8,062 nt of DNA from the NCBI GenBank assembly GCA_934567745.1, contig CAKTJM010000083.1:1-8062 (forward strand), in the 5' to 3' direction. Below, piece after piece: positions 1 to 6,401 of this stretch (its first letter is position 1; the number at the start of each line of letters is the position of its first letter). Origin of the DNA: an uncultured Eubacteriales bacterium (GTDB taxonomy: Bacteria > Bacillota > Clostridia > Oscillospirales > Oscillospiraceae). The notes under the pieces are model-generated. The model saw nothing but the letters and a program-made list of their open reading frames with translations. It had not been told where the DNA came from and did no database searches. A program made the translations under genes and the position numbers.

Positions 1-414
1 GTTGGCGTGCAGCCGGAGGAAGACATCGGCCCCGGCCTCGTTGGCGAAGACGGCGCGCTCGCGGTTGGACAGGTCCACGTCGGCCTCCTCCCGCGTGAGG
101 AGGACCGCGTAGCCGCGCCCCTCCAGCTCCGCACGGAGCTGCTTGGCGACCGTGAGGACCAGCGCGTGCTCCGGCGTCCCGGTCACGACGCCGACGGCGC
201 CGCCCGTGACGCGCATCTTGGTCTCCGACGCGCCCGGACCGATCGGCTCCGGCGTCGTGTCCGCATGGGCCTGATGTCCGGGGTCCAGGACGACGAGCCG
301 GGGCGCAGCGGGGGGCGGAGCGGCGCTGAGGTCCGGCCCGGGGGGCTGCGCCGCGCCGCAGCCGGTCAGACAGAGGAGGGCGGCCAGGAGCGCCGCCGAT
401 ATGAGACGTTTCAT
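1..414 (-). CDS. N-acetylmuramoyl-L-alanine amidase lipoprotein (Amidase_3 family), N-terminal part
   Basis: Leftward gene cut by the window edge; 138 codons are visible and no stop is reached. The product should be a zinc amidase that cleaves the bond between N-acetylmuramic acid and L-alanine in peptidoglycan, anchored as a lipoprotein on the outer face of the membrane. The N-terminus is basic (MKR) followed by a hydrophobic stretch and a lipobox LTGC, with the lipidated cysteine at residue 19. A Pro/Ala-rich linker (about 21-38) leads to the catalytic domain. The motif LDPGH supplies the first zinc ligand H47, E82 in the PEHALVLTVAKQL segment matches the family's glutamate ligand, and H136 in RLHAN matches the third ligand. 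The segment EPIGPGASETK (residues 56-66) is typical of clostridial amidases of this group. The ATG at 414 follows an AGGA-containing site and a good promoter. Family call is solid; substrate and physiological role (cell separation, spore or germination) cannot be decided. Confidence 0.88.
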   Translation of the reverse strand, partial: MKRLISAALLAALLCLTGCGAAQPPGPDLSAAPPPAAPRLVVLDPGHQAHADTTPEPIGPGASETKMRVTGGAVGVVTGTPEHALVLTVAKQLRAELEGRGYAVLLTREEADVDLSNRERAVFANEAGADVFLRLHAN

Positions 415-445
415 CGGTCGATCCTCGTTTCCATCGGTTTCTCTC

Positions 446-474
446 AGTATAAAGGATCCGGGCGACGATCGCAA
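446..474 (-). promoter_or_regulatory. Sigma-A type promoter of the amidase gene
   Basis: Reading leftward, TTGCGA (469-474) and TATACT (446-451) are separated by exactly 17 bases. The expected start of transcription near 439 leaves a leader of about 25 bases before the amidase ATG at 414. Seen directly in sequence; activity is inferred. Confidence 0.65.
448..453 (+). promoter_or_regulatory. Possible -10 element of the thioesterase gene
   Basis: TATAAA on the plus strand overlaps the -10 element of the divergent amidase promoter. The base run 17 positions upstream (TCGTTT, 425-430) is a poor -35 match, so this is a weak candidate. It is the only -10-like element in the 87-base gap before the thioesterase. 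Confidence 0.3.
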
Positions 475-483
475 CCATCGATC

Positions 484-491
484 AAGGGAGG
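484..491 (+). promoter_or_regulatory. Ribosome binding site fixing the thioesterase start
   Basis: AAGGGAGG lies 10 bases before the ATG at 502. The open frame extends far upstream to position 7, but that extension is antisense to the amidase gene and has no family similarity. This site and the alignment of the product argue for the start at 502. Confidence 0.75.
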
Positions 492-501
492 ATGGGATAC
501 C

Positions 502-1233
502 ATGCAGGATTTTTACGAGAGGGACGTGCTCGTCTCCTCGACCCTCGTGGACAGCACCTGTCACATGAGCCTGTTCCAGGCCGACATGCTGCTCCAGGAC
601 GCGATGACGGAGCTGTTCTGGTCCTATGAGTGCGACGCCGTCCGGCTCAGCCGGGACTACGGCGCGGTCTGGGCCGTGGCGCGGTCGAAGCTGATCTTCG
701 ACCGGATGCCCTTCTGGATGGACCGGATCCACCTGCGTGTCTTCCCCGTCAAGGTCACGCCCGTGAGCATCCACGTGGACCTCCTATTGGAGGGGCTGGA
801 CGGCACGCCGCTCATCCGCGGCAAGCAGGAGCTGTGCGCCGTCGATGTGCAGGGGCACGGCCTGCGGCGGGTGGACACCACGTCCTTCCCGCGGGAGATG
901 GCCCTCCTGCCGCCCGCCGTCACGGCACCGTTCCGGCGGAAGAAGGTCGTGCTGTGGGAGGAGGACCTGCGCTGCCGCCACATCGTGCGGTATTCGGACA
1001 CGGACATGAACCGCCACATGAACAACGTGGCCTACGTCCGGCTCCTGCTCGACGCCTTCCCCGCGGCGTTCTGGACCGAACGGGAAGTGGAGGAGTTCGA
1101 CATCCAGTACGTCAGCGAGTGTCTGGAGGGGGAGACGCTGGACGTGCTCGCCCGGCAGGAGGGCGACGAGGTGGACGTCCTGATGCAGACCGAAGGCCGG
1201 ATCTGCGTGAAGGCCTTCCTGAAGCTCAAATGA
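502..1233 (+). CDS. Acyl-ACP thioesterase (FatA/FatB-like, double hotdog fold)
   Basis: A 243-residue protein, the usual size for bacterial members of the acyl-ACP thioesterase family (PF01643). It hydrolyses acyl-acyl carrier protein to free fatty acid and ACP in the cytosol, ending or redirecting fatty acid synthesis. The first hotdog domain covers roughly residues 1-130 and the second 145-243. The second carries the signature RYSDTDMNRHMNNVAYV (163-179). D168, N170 and H172 correspond to the Asp, Asn and His of the plant FatB active site, and the E206-C207 pair in QYVSEC matches the conserved Glu-Cys there. No signal peptide is present. It stands alone: the amidase diverges on one side and a terminator hairpin follows within 10 bases of the stop. 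Acyl chain preference cannot be read from sequence. An upstream extension of the frame to position 7 was rejected as antisense of the amidase. Confidence 0.93.
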   Translation: MQDFYERDVLVSSTLVDSTCHMSLFQADMLLQDAMTELFWSYECDAVRLSRDYGAVWAVARSKLIFDRMPFWMDRIHLRVFPVKVTPVSIHVDLLLEGLDGTPLIRGKQELCAVDVQGHGLRRVDTTSFPREMALLPPAVTAPFRRKKVVLWEEDLRCRHIVRYSDTDMNRHMNNVAYVRLLLDAFPAAFWTEREVEEFDIQYVSECLEGETLDVLARQEGDEVDVLMQTEGRICVKAFLKLK

Positions 1234-1239
1234 ACCGCA

Positions 1240-1279
1240 GGGCCCGCCCGGTGGAGCGAACGCTTCGCCGGGCGGGCCC
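1240..1279 (+). terminator. Rho-independent terminator-like hairpin after the thioesterase
   Basis: A perfect 12-bp GC-only stem (GGGCCCGCCCGG, 1240-1251, with its complement at 1268-1279) encloses a 16-base loop that can pair further (AGCG with CGCT). The following T-run is short (TTCCT), so termination is likely but not textbook. It lies directly after the TGA at 1233. Confidence 0.7.
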
Positions 1280-1299
1280 TTCCTGTCGGAGGCTGGGGA

Positions 1300-1349
1300 A
1301 GAAAAAATTTCCGTACCGTCTTGCGCTCTCAGGGAAAATCCGGTACACT
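1300..1349 (+). promoter_or_regulatory. Sigma-A type promoter of the SLH/L,D-transpeptidase gene, with A/T-rich upstream tract
   Basis: TTGCGC (1321-1326) and TACACT (1344-1349) are spaced by 17 bases. An A/T tract (GAAAAAATTT, 1301-1310) sits just upstream of the -35, around -50 from the predicted start near 1356, where an UP element would lie. It is one of the few A/T-rich patches in this GC-rich window. Leader of about 50 bases to the start codon at 1406. Confidence 0.6.
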
Positions 1350-1386
1350 GGAACGGATACCGATCCACCACCGAATCGTTTTACTT

Positions 1387-1399
1387 GAGAGGAATGGAG
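1387..1399 (+). promoter_or_regulatory. Ribosome binding site deciding the start at 1406
   Basis: Three in-frame starts exist: TTG 1385, ATG 1394 and ATG 1406. GAGAGGA (1387-1393) and GGAG (1396-1399) precede the ATG at 1406, GGAG by 6 bases, whereas the purine tract touches the ATG at 1394 directly. Starting at 1406 also gives a canonical signal peptide. Confidence 0.6.
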
Positions 1400-1405
1400 A
1401 AGAGC

Positions 1406-4102
1406 ATGAAGGAGATCCTGAGAAGACTCACGACCCTCGCCCTGAGCGCGTCCCTGGCCCTGGGGCTGGCCGTCCCGGCGGGGGCCGCGTTCCGTGATTT
1501 CGGCGATGTGAAGGGCCACTGGGCCGCCGCGACGCTGGAGAGGGCCTACGACGCGGGCATCCTGAAGGGGCTGGAGCCGACCGTGATGGCCCCGGACCAG
1601 ACCATCACCAAGGCCCAGGCGGTGACGGTCCTCTGCCGCGTCCTGCACGTGACCGGCGAGGGCGACGCCTCCGGCCTCAAGCTCCCCGCCGACGCCTGGT
1701 ACCGCCAGGACGCCGCCAAGGGCGTCTATGCGGGCCTGCTGGATGCGTCCGACGCCGGGACGCTCGATCAGCCGATCGGCCGCGCCGACGCCTTCCGGCT
1801 CTTCGTGGACGCCTTCCAGATCGGCAAGGCCGCGCCGGACGACGCGGTCCTCGACCGCTTCCCGGACGCCCTCACGCTCACCGCCGACCAGCGCACGGCC
1901 GCCGCGACCTTGGTCGCCGACGGCGTCGTGGACGGCATCGACGGACGGCTCGCCGGGGACCAGGCGCTCACCCGCGCCCAGTTCGTCACCATCCTCTACC
2001 GTCTGGCCGACCGCTATCAGGCGGCGGTGGACTACGGCGGGGGCAGTGCCGTCCTCTCCGGCGACGCGGCCCTGATTGGCGTGACGGCGGAGCGGCTCTG
2101 GTTCGACCAGAGCACGGCCAACGTCTCGCTCACCGACACCTCCGCGGCCCTCGTCGCCCTGTGCACCGACCGGCTGGACAGCCTCTCCGTCGCGGGCACC
2201 GGGACCATCGGGCGGCTCATCGTCGCCAACCACAGCGGCGACGTCGCGCTGGCCCTGCCGGAGACCTGCGCCGTCGAGACCCTGACCGTGGGGCAGGGGA
2301 CCGGCAGCGTGTCGTTCACCGGCCCCGTCGGCACGGCGGAGGTCACGGGCGACCGCCGCTCGGTCACCGTCGGCAGCAGCATCTCCGCGCTCACCGTATC
2401 CGGCGACAACGACACCGTCACGATCCCCGCGGGCGTCACCGTCGGGACCCTGACCGTCTCCGGCACCGGGGACACGATCGTCCTCGACGGCCACGCCGAC
2501 CGCGTGGTCCTCACCGCGCCGTACAATGCCGTCTCCGGCAGCGGGCGCGTCGATCGGCTCGTCCCCCAGACGAACAAGTATGAGTGCACCGTCCGCAAGG
2601 GCAGCGTCGAGACCTGGAGGACCGCCGGGCTGGACGGCGTCCGCGTCACCGTCTCCGCGCCGGAGGTCCTGCCCGCCGGGGCGGTCCTGCGTGCCACGGC
2701 GGAGTGCACCGGGTCCGAGGGCGACGTGGGCAAGCTCTGCACCGCCGCCTGGTACATCAACGACGAGCTGCTGGAGGAGGTGCCCTTCGTCCTCGGCCGG
2801 ACGACGCCCGTCTCCGCCATCACGCCGACCTATCGCCACGACCTCCGGCTCGACGCCACCGTGCGCTGCGTCGTGACCTATGTGAACAACGACGGCGACA
2901 CCGCCACCTGCGAGGGCAGCGCGCCCATCACGCTGGAGACCTTCTCCGACCTGGGCCTCGCCGACGCGGCGGTCACCGTGACCGCGCCCGAGGTCCTCGC
3001 GGCGGGCGCACCGCTCACCGCGACGGCCACGGTGGACACGCCCGAGGCCGGACAGGTCTGCACCGGGACATGGTACCTGGACGGGGAGCAGGTCGCCGCC
3101 GCGCCGTACGTCCTCGGCAGCGGCGCGGTCACCTGCACGCCGACGATCGACTACTACTACGGGATGCCGGAGGCGGCCAAGCTCTCCTACGTCCTGACCT
3201 ATACCACCGAGGACGGCCGCGATCAAAAGGTCAGCGGCGATGCGGAGGTCCGGCTGGAGCACTACGCCGACAACGGCATCGCCCACGCTGCGGCGGCCCT
3301 CTCCGCGCCCGCGTCCGTGGACGTGGGGACGGACTTCACCGTCACCGCGAAGCTGACCTATCCCGAGGCGGGGAAGACCTGTCAGGCGGTCTGGTCCGTC
3401 GATGGGGCGCAGGTCGCGACGCAGACCGTCGTCCTGGGCCAGGACACGCCCACCCTCAAGCATAAGCTCCCCGACACCAAGAAGGACAGCGCGAAGATCG
3501 CGCTCGCCCTGACCTACACCACGGCCGACGGCCGCACGCAGGAGGTCAAGGCCGAGACGACGGTCGCCGTGAAGAACTACGGCGTGTCCCGCGAGGAGGC
3601 CCTGCGCACCGTCACGGGCCGGTACATCGGCAACTACACCCTCGCCTGGGCGCAGCAGCACGATTACAGCGCGGAGATGAAGACCGCCTGGATCAACTAT
3701 CAGGGCTATCAGAGCAGCACCGACTATCTGATTTGGGTGAACCTGACCTATCAGCGCGTGAACATCTTCAGCGGCTCCCAGGGCAACTGGAAGCTGATCC
3801 GCACCTGCCTGTGCGGCGCGGGGAAGGACAGCACGCCGACGATCAAGGGCGTGTTCACCACGTCCTACAAGCAGAGCTGTTGGGACTACGGCAGCTATTA
3901 CTGCGGGCCGATCGTCCGCTTCAACGGCTCCTCGGGCTACGCCTTCCACTCCCGGCTGGAATACTGGCCCATGAACTCCGACCGCTATTACGACGCCCGC
4001 ATCGGCTTCCCCGTCAGCCACGGCTGCCTGCGGATGTACAACGACGACATCTGGTGGATCTACAACAACATCCCCAACGGCACCACCGTCGTCGTCCACT
4101 GA
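1406..4102 (+). CDS. Secreted SLH-domain L,D-transpeptidase (YkuD) with Ig-like repeats
   Basis: An 898-residue exported protein. Residues 1-28 form a signal peptide with an AGA-A type cleavage region. Three SLH repeats follow at about 30-80, 92-138 and 150-200; these normally bind pyruvylated secondary wall polymers and so tether the protein to the wall. Residues 215-390 are a Gly/Thr/Val-rich region of short beta-strand-like repeats without cysteine-rich or catalytic motifs, likely a beta-solenoid spacer. Three Ig-like repeats at about 410-515, 518-620 and 623-724 share an APE/APA motif and a C-x3-W core (C445/W449, C552/W556, C659/W663). The C-terminal domain (about 770-898) is YkuD: H848 and the motif SHGCLRMYN with catalytic C874. 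It should form 3-3 crosslinks, or attach proteins, by attacking a tetrapeptide stem. Four extra cysteines (801, 803, 825, 833) lie near the active site. It is monocistronic, between its own promoter and a hairpin. Family call sure; exact acceptor substrate unknown. Confidence 0.93.
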   Translation: MKEILRRLTTLALSASLALGLAVPAGAAFRDFGDVKGHWAAATLERAYDAGILKGLEPTVMAPDQTITKAQAVTVLCRVLHVTGEGDASGLKLPADAWYRQDAAKGVYAGLLDASDAGTLDQPIGRADAFRLFVDAFQIGKAAPDDAVLDRFPDALTLTADQRTAAATLVADGVVDGIDGRLAGDQALTRAQFVTILYRLADRYQAAVDYGGGSAVLSGDAALIGVTAERLWFDQSTANVSLTDTSAALVALCTDRLDSLSVAGTGTIGRLIVANHSGDVALALPETCAVETLTVGQGTGSVSFTGPVGTAEVTGDRRSVTVGSSISALTVSGDNDTVTIPAGVTVGTLTVSGTGDTIVLDGHADRVVLTAPYNAVSGSGRVDRLVPQTNKYECTVRKGSVETWRTAGLDGVRVTVSAPEVLPAGAVLRATAECTGSEGDVGKLCTAAWYINDELLEEVPFVLGRTTPVSAITPTYRHDLRLDATVRCVVTYVNNDGDTATCEGSAPITLETFSDLGLADAAVTVTAPEVLAAGAPLTATATVDTPEAGQVCTGTWYLDGEQVAAAPYVLGSGAVTCTPTIDYYYGMPEAAKLSYVLTYTTEDGRDQKVSGDAEVRLEHYADNGIAHAAAALSAPASVDVGTDFTVTAKLTYPEAGKTCQAVWSVDGAQVATQTVVLGQDTPTLKHKLPDTKKDSAKIALALTYTTADGRTQEVKAETTVAVKNYGVSREEALRTVTGRYIGNYTLAWAQQHDYSAEMKTAWINYQGYQSSTDYLIWVNLTYQRVNIFSGSQGNWKLIRTCLCGAGKDSTPTIKGVFTTSYKQSCWDYGSYYCGPIVRFNGSSGYAFHSRLEYWPMNSDRYYDARIGFPVSHGCLRMYNDDIWWIYNNIPNGTTVVVH

Positions 4103-4119
4103 CCGGAGCGTACCGACGC

Positions 4120-4153
4120 GAGAGGGAGACGGCAACGCAGCCGTCTCCCTCTC
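4120..4153. terminator. Bidirectional terminator hairpin between convergent genes
   Basis: A perfect 14-bp inverted repeat (GAGAGGGAGACGGC at 4120-4133 and its complement at 4140-4153) with a 6-base loop AACGCA fills most of the 58-base gap between the stop codons at 4102 and 4161. There is no T-run on either side, but the location between convergent units and the stem quality support a terminator or transcript-end role for both. Confidence 0.65.
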
Positions 4154-4160
4154 CGCCATA

Positions 4161-4709
4161 TCAGGGGAGCGCCCCGTCCCAGGTCCGGCGGGAGACGAAG
4201 GTGCCGTAGAGACGGCACAGCAGCGTCCACGCGGCCTGGTCGAAGATCCCCGTCGGCGCCAGCCCGCCCCGGTCCCGGAGCCAGCGGACGTTCTGGGCGG
4301 TCGCCTCGTCGAAGACGCCCGTCGGCTGCGCCCGCCGCACGTCCGACAAGCGCTCGGACAGGGCCAGGAACATCCCCTGGATCGGATAGAGCGCCAGGGT
4401 CCGCTGGCCGGGGACCAGCTCCTCCTCGGCCCGGGAGAACAGCTCGGCCGTCCGCGGGGGCGCCAGCTCCTCCAGGGCGCGCCCGTGCTCGGAGACGATG
4501 GCGTCCCAGGTCGCCAGGTCCACGTTGCCCGTGATGGGCAGGTCGTTGATCTTCTGGAAGATCATCACCGCCTCCATCGTGCCCTCGCCGTAGCGGCCGT
4601 TGGGCAGGATGCTCGGCAGCAGCGGCTCGACGAAGGCGATGGTGCGCAGCATCTCCTGGAGGCTGCGGATCGGCGCGCCGACGTAGCGGCCCAGATCTGA
4701 GGTGATCAT
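4161..4709 (-). CDS. Protein with two peptidoglycan-binding (PG_binding_1) domains
   Basis: A 182-residue protein with two PG_binding_1-like (PF01471) helical modules, about residues 13-73 and 103-167. The visible family hallmarks are the G-x-F/Y-G/D-E-x-T-x-x-A turns (GRYGEGTMEAV, GVFDEATAQNV) and the closing TG-x2-D-x2-TW/AW motifs (TGNVDLATWDAI, TGIFDQAAWTLL). It has no catalytic domain, no signal peptide and no membrane segment. Its ATG overlaps the stop of the preceding gene by 4 bases (4706-4709), implying translational coupling, and it also has its own AGGAGGG site 7 bases upstream. Third gene of the leftward operon; it probably targets or assists the SpoIID-like enzyme on spore peptidoglycan (inference). 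Ends just before the shared hairpin. Confidence 0.85.
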   Translation of the reverse strand: MITSDLGRYVGAPIRSLQEMLRTIAFVEPLLPSILPNGRYGEGTMEAVMIFQKINDLPITGNVDLATWDAIVSEHGRALEELAPPRTAELFSRAEEELVPGQRTLALYPIQGMFLALSERLSDVRRAQPTGVFDEATAQNVRWLRDRGGLAPTGIFDQAAWTLLCRLYGTFVSRRTWDGALP

Positions 4710-5938
4710 ACCTCGTCCCTCCTCTCGGTGTCGGTCTGTCCGTAGCTGAGGGTGGTGCCTGGGAACTGGTCCATCCGGGCGGACAGGGCGTATTGCAGGT
4801 CGTCCGGCGGGATGTCGCCCGCCGGGACGGTCTGATAAGGGAAGAAGTCCGTGTTCATCAGGACCGTGCGGTCGATGCCCACGAAGCGGGCGACGAGGTC
4901 GTCCCAGGTGTCCCGGTCCACCACGCCCGTCTGCGGCAGACCGGCCTCCTGCTGGAGGGCGCGGACCGCGGTGCGCGTCTGCGCGCCGAAGCTGCCGTCG
5001 ATCTCGACGGCGGGGATGTTCGTGTAGAACTGCGCGAGGATGGACAGGAGGTATTGCAGCAGGGCGATGTTCGTCCCCCGGTCGCCGTACGCCATCTGCT
5101 CCGGATAGGTGAGCTGGGCGTAGAAGAACGCCTGGCCCTCACTGGCCAGCTCGGAGAGCTGGAGGATGCCGGTGTAGATGCGGATGAGCTGGTACCAGGT
5201 GCTCCGCCCGACGATCCCGTCCTGGACGAGGTCGAAGATCTTCTGGAAGGACCGGACCGCCTCCTCGGTGGAGGGGTCGAAGTAGCCGTCCACCAGGGGG
5301 ATCTTTGGGATGGCGGGATAGGCCTGGGAGATGCGGTTGAGGATGAACTGCACGACGCGCACGTGCTCGTCGGTGTCGCCCGGATGGAGGGCGTAGCCGG
5401 GATAGGAGAACTGGACGTCCTGGACGGGCGCGTCGGTGACCAGCTCGATGTCGTCGCCGTAGTAGTGGCGCAGGATCTCGACGGAGTCGTGGCCGCGCTG
5501 GGCCAGGTCCTCGCTGCCCCACTGGGAGAGCCCGTCGCACTGGGAGGTCGTGCCGTTGCAGAAGCGCGCGGCCAGCGGCTCGATGTGCCCCTGGCGGCGG
5601 ATGTACGTCGTGAACAGCTCATCCACCAGCTCCGAGACGTTCTCGAAGATGTTGCGGCCGTGGATGTAGCGCTGATCGTGGGCGGTGGTGGACGTGATGT
5701 TGAAGTCATAGCCCCGGCTGGGGTAGAACTCCGTATAGACGCGGTTGAGCGCGAAGGACACCTGTGCCAGGATGTTCGCCCGGAGGGCGGACAGGTGCCA
5801 GGTGGGGTAGACCTCGCTGCATGCGACGTTCTTGATGTAGTCGAGGAAGGGGACGGTGACGTTCTCCGCGTCGCTGCCGGGCAGACCGAGATGGACGGTG
5901 ATGTTGGTCGGGACGTAGGGCCGCACGATGATGGGCAT
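4706..5938 (-). CDS. SpoIID/LytB-domain protein with two peptidoglycan-binding domains (SleC-like)
   Basis: A 410-residue protein. The N-terminal domain (about 28-170) matches SpoIID/LytB: DYIKNVACSEVYPTW places E42 where SpoIID's catalytic glutamate lies (the E in the family's EMP-type motif), and LSQWGSEDLAQRGH with EILRHYYG (137-161) is the conserved closing motif. C127 and C134 flank the loop where clostridial SpoIID binds zinc. Two PG_binding_1 modules follow at about 180-256 and 280-355, then a polar tail to 410. SpoIID enzymes are lytic transglycosylases that cut glycan strands stripped of stem peptides; the clostridial cortex-lytic protein SleC uses a related domain with a peptidoglycan-binding module. 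No signal peptide or transmembrane anchor is present, unlike SpoIID itself. The start at 5938 follows AAAGGAGG by 6 bases; a longer frame to 5980 would overlap the gene before it. Middle gene of three, 13 bases after the first. Enzyme activity likely; cortex hydrolysis inferred. Confidence 0.87.
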   Translation of the reverse strand: MPIIVRPYVPTNITVHLGLPGSDAENVTVPFLDYIKNVACSEVYPTWHLSALRANILAQVSFALNRVYTEFYPSRGYDFNITSTTAHDQRYIHGRNIFENVSELVDELFTTYIRRQGHIEPLAARFCNGTTSQCDGLSQWGSEDLAQRGHDSVEILRHYYGDDIELVTDAPVQDVQFSYPGYALHPGDTDEHVRVVQFILNRISQAYPAIPKIPLVDGYFDPSTEEAVRSFQKIFDLVQDGIVGRSTWYQLIRIYTGILQLSELASEGQAFFYAQLTYPEQMAYGDRGTNIALLQYLLSILAQFYTNIPAVEIDGSFGAQTRTAVRALQQEAGLPQTGVVDRDTWDDLVARFVGIDRTVLMNTDFFPYQTVPAGDIPPDDLQYALSARMDQFPGTTLSYGQTDTERRDEV

Positions 5939-5944
5939 GGGCCG

Positions 5945-5952
5945 CCTCCTTT
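5945..5952 (-). promoter_or_regulatory. Ribosome binding site fixing the SpoIID-like start
   Basis: AAAGGAGG, read leftward, is 6 bases before the ATG at 5938 and overlaps the stop codon region of the preceding gene (5952-5954). It rules out the longer in-frame start at 5980. Confidence 0.8.
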
Positions 5953-6335
5953 CACAGGTCCTGGGCCGGGATGTCCACACGGCCGGCCTTGCGCGGCCCC
6001 GGCTCCATGAGGGGGATGAGCGGCAGGTCCTGGACGCTCTCGACCCCGGGGAAGATCTGGACGTTCTGGATCAGGAGGAGCTGATAGCTCATGTGCTCCA
6101 CCCAGATGTCGCAGACCGAGAAGGGCGTCGGCCCGGCGGGGGTGAGGCTGTTCCGCAGCGCCGGGGTCTCGATGGTCAGCGGCGCGGCTTTGCCGCTGCG
6201 GTCGGTGGTGCGGATGGCGAGTAGATGCTGCCGCCCGTCCGTGCCCCGCTGGACGACGGAGATCGCGGCGTCCTCGATGGGGAACTGGCCGCGCCCGGTG
6301 AAGACGCGCATGACCAGGGTGCCGGAATGATCCAT
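5952..6335 (-). CDS. Small beta-sandwich protein resembling the N-terminal region of SleC-type cortex-lytic proteins
   Basis: A 127-residue protein with no signal peptide. Its pattern (GTLVMRVFTGRGQFPIEDAA, residues 5-24, then a turn TTDRSGKAAPLTIETPAL at 43-60, and IQNVQIFPGVESVQDLPLIP at 89-108) is that of a carboxypeptidase-regulatory or transthyretin-like beta sandwich. From memory, the same pattern of VFT-x-R-x-Q-x-PIE-x-A followed by NVQ-x-FPG-x-x-x-x-QD occurs at the N-terminus of clostridial cortex-lytic (SleC-like) proteins and as small separate genes beside SpoIID/PG-binding genes. First gene of the operon, with a strong AAAGGAGG site (6343-6350) 7 bases before its ATG. A direct catalytic role is unlikely, as no active-site motif is visible. 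It may be an inhibitory or docking part of the following enzyme (inference). Confidence 0.75.
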   Translation of the reverse strand: MDHSGTLVMRVFTGRGQFPIEDAAISVVQRGTDGRQHLLAIRTTDRSGKAAPLTIETPALRNSLTPAGPTPFSVCDIWVEHMSYQLLLIQNVQIFPGVESVQDLPLIPLMEPGPRKAGRVDIPAQDL

Positions 6336-6356
6336 AGGATGACCTCCTTTCTGTGC

Positions 6357-6383
6357 AGTCTATGCCGGGAGGGACGGTGTGTT
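6357..6383 (-). promoter_or_regulatory. Candidate mother-cell (sigma-K/E-like) promoter of the SpoIID operon
   Basis: Reading leftward, CATAGACT (6357-6364) fits the CATAnnnT -10 pattern of the late mother-cell sigma factors, and an AAC (6381-6383) lies 16 bases upstream, where sigma-K promoters carry an AC-centred -35. No sigma-A promoter is visible for the operon. The motif is short and could arise by chance. Confidence 0.3.
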
Positions 6384-6401
6384 GATAAGGAGAGTGACAC
6401 G

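Noticed and set aside
7..501. Upstream extension of the thioesterase frame adding 165 residues
   Set aside because: It is antisense to the amidase, whose lipobox and zinc motifs are clear, and a ribosome binding site precedes the ATG at 502.
1226..4159. 977-codon open frame on the minus strand opposite the L,D-transpeptidase gene
   Set aside because: It is the antisense shadow of a GC-rich gene: low-complexity Gly/Asp/Arg/Val/Ala content, no domain, start inside the terminator hairpin, and the plus-strand frame has clear SLH and YkuD domains.
4103..4160. Small RNA or riboswitch in the gap between convergent genes
   Set aside because: The gap is 58 bases and is explained by the 14-bp terminator-like hairpin.
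4793..6010. 405-codon open frame on the plus strand opposite the SpoIID-like gene
   Set aside because: Arg/Asp/Val/Gly-rich shadow frame with no motif; the opposite strand encodes clear SpoIID and PG-binding domains.
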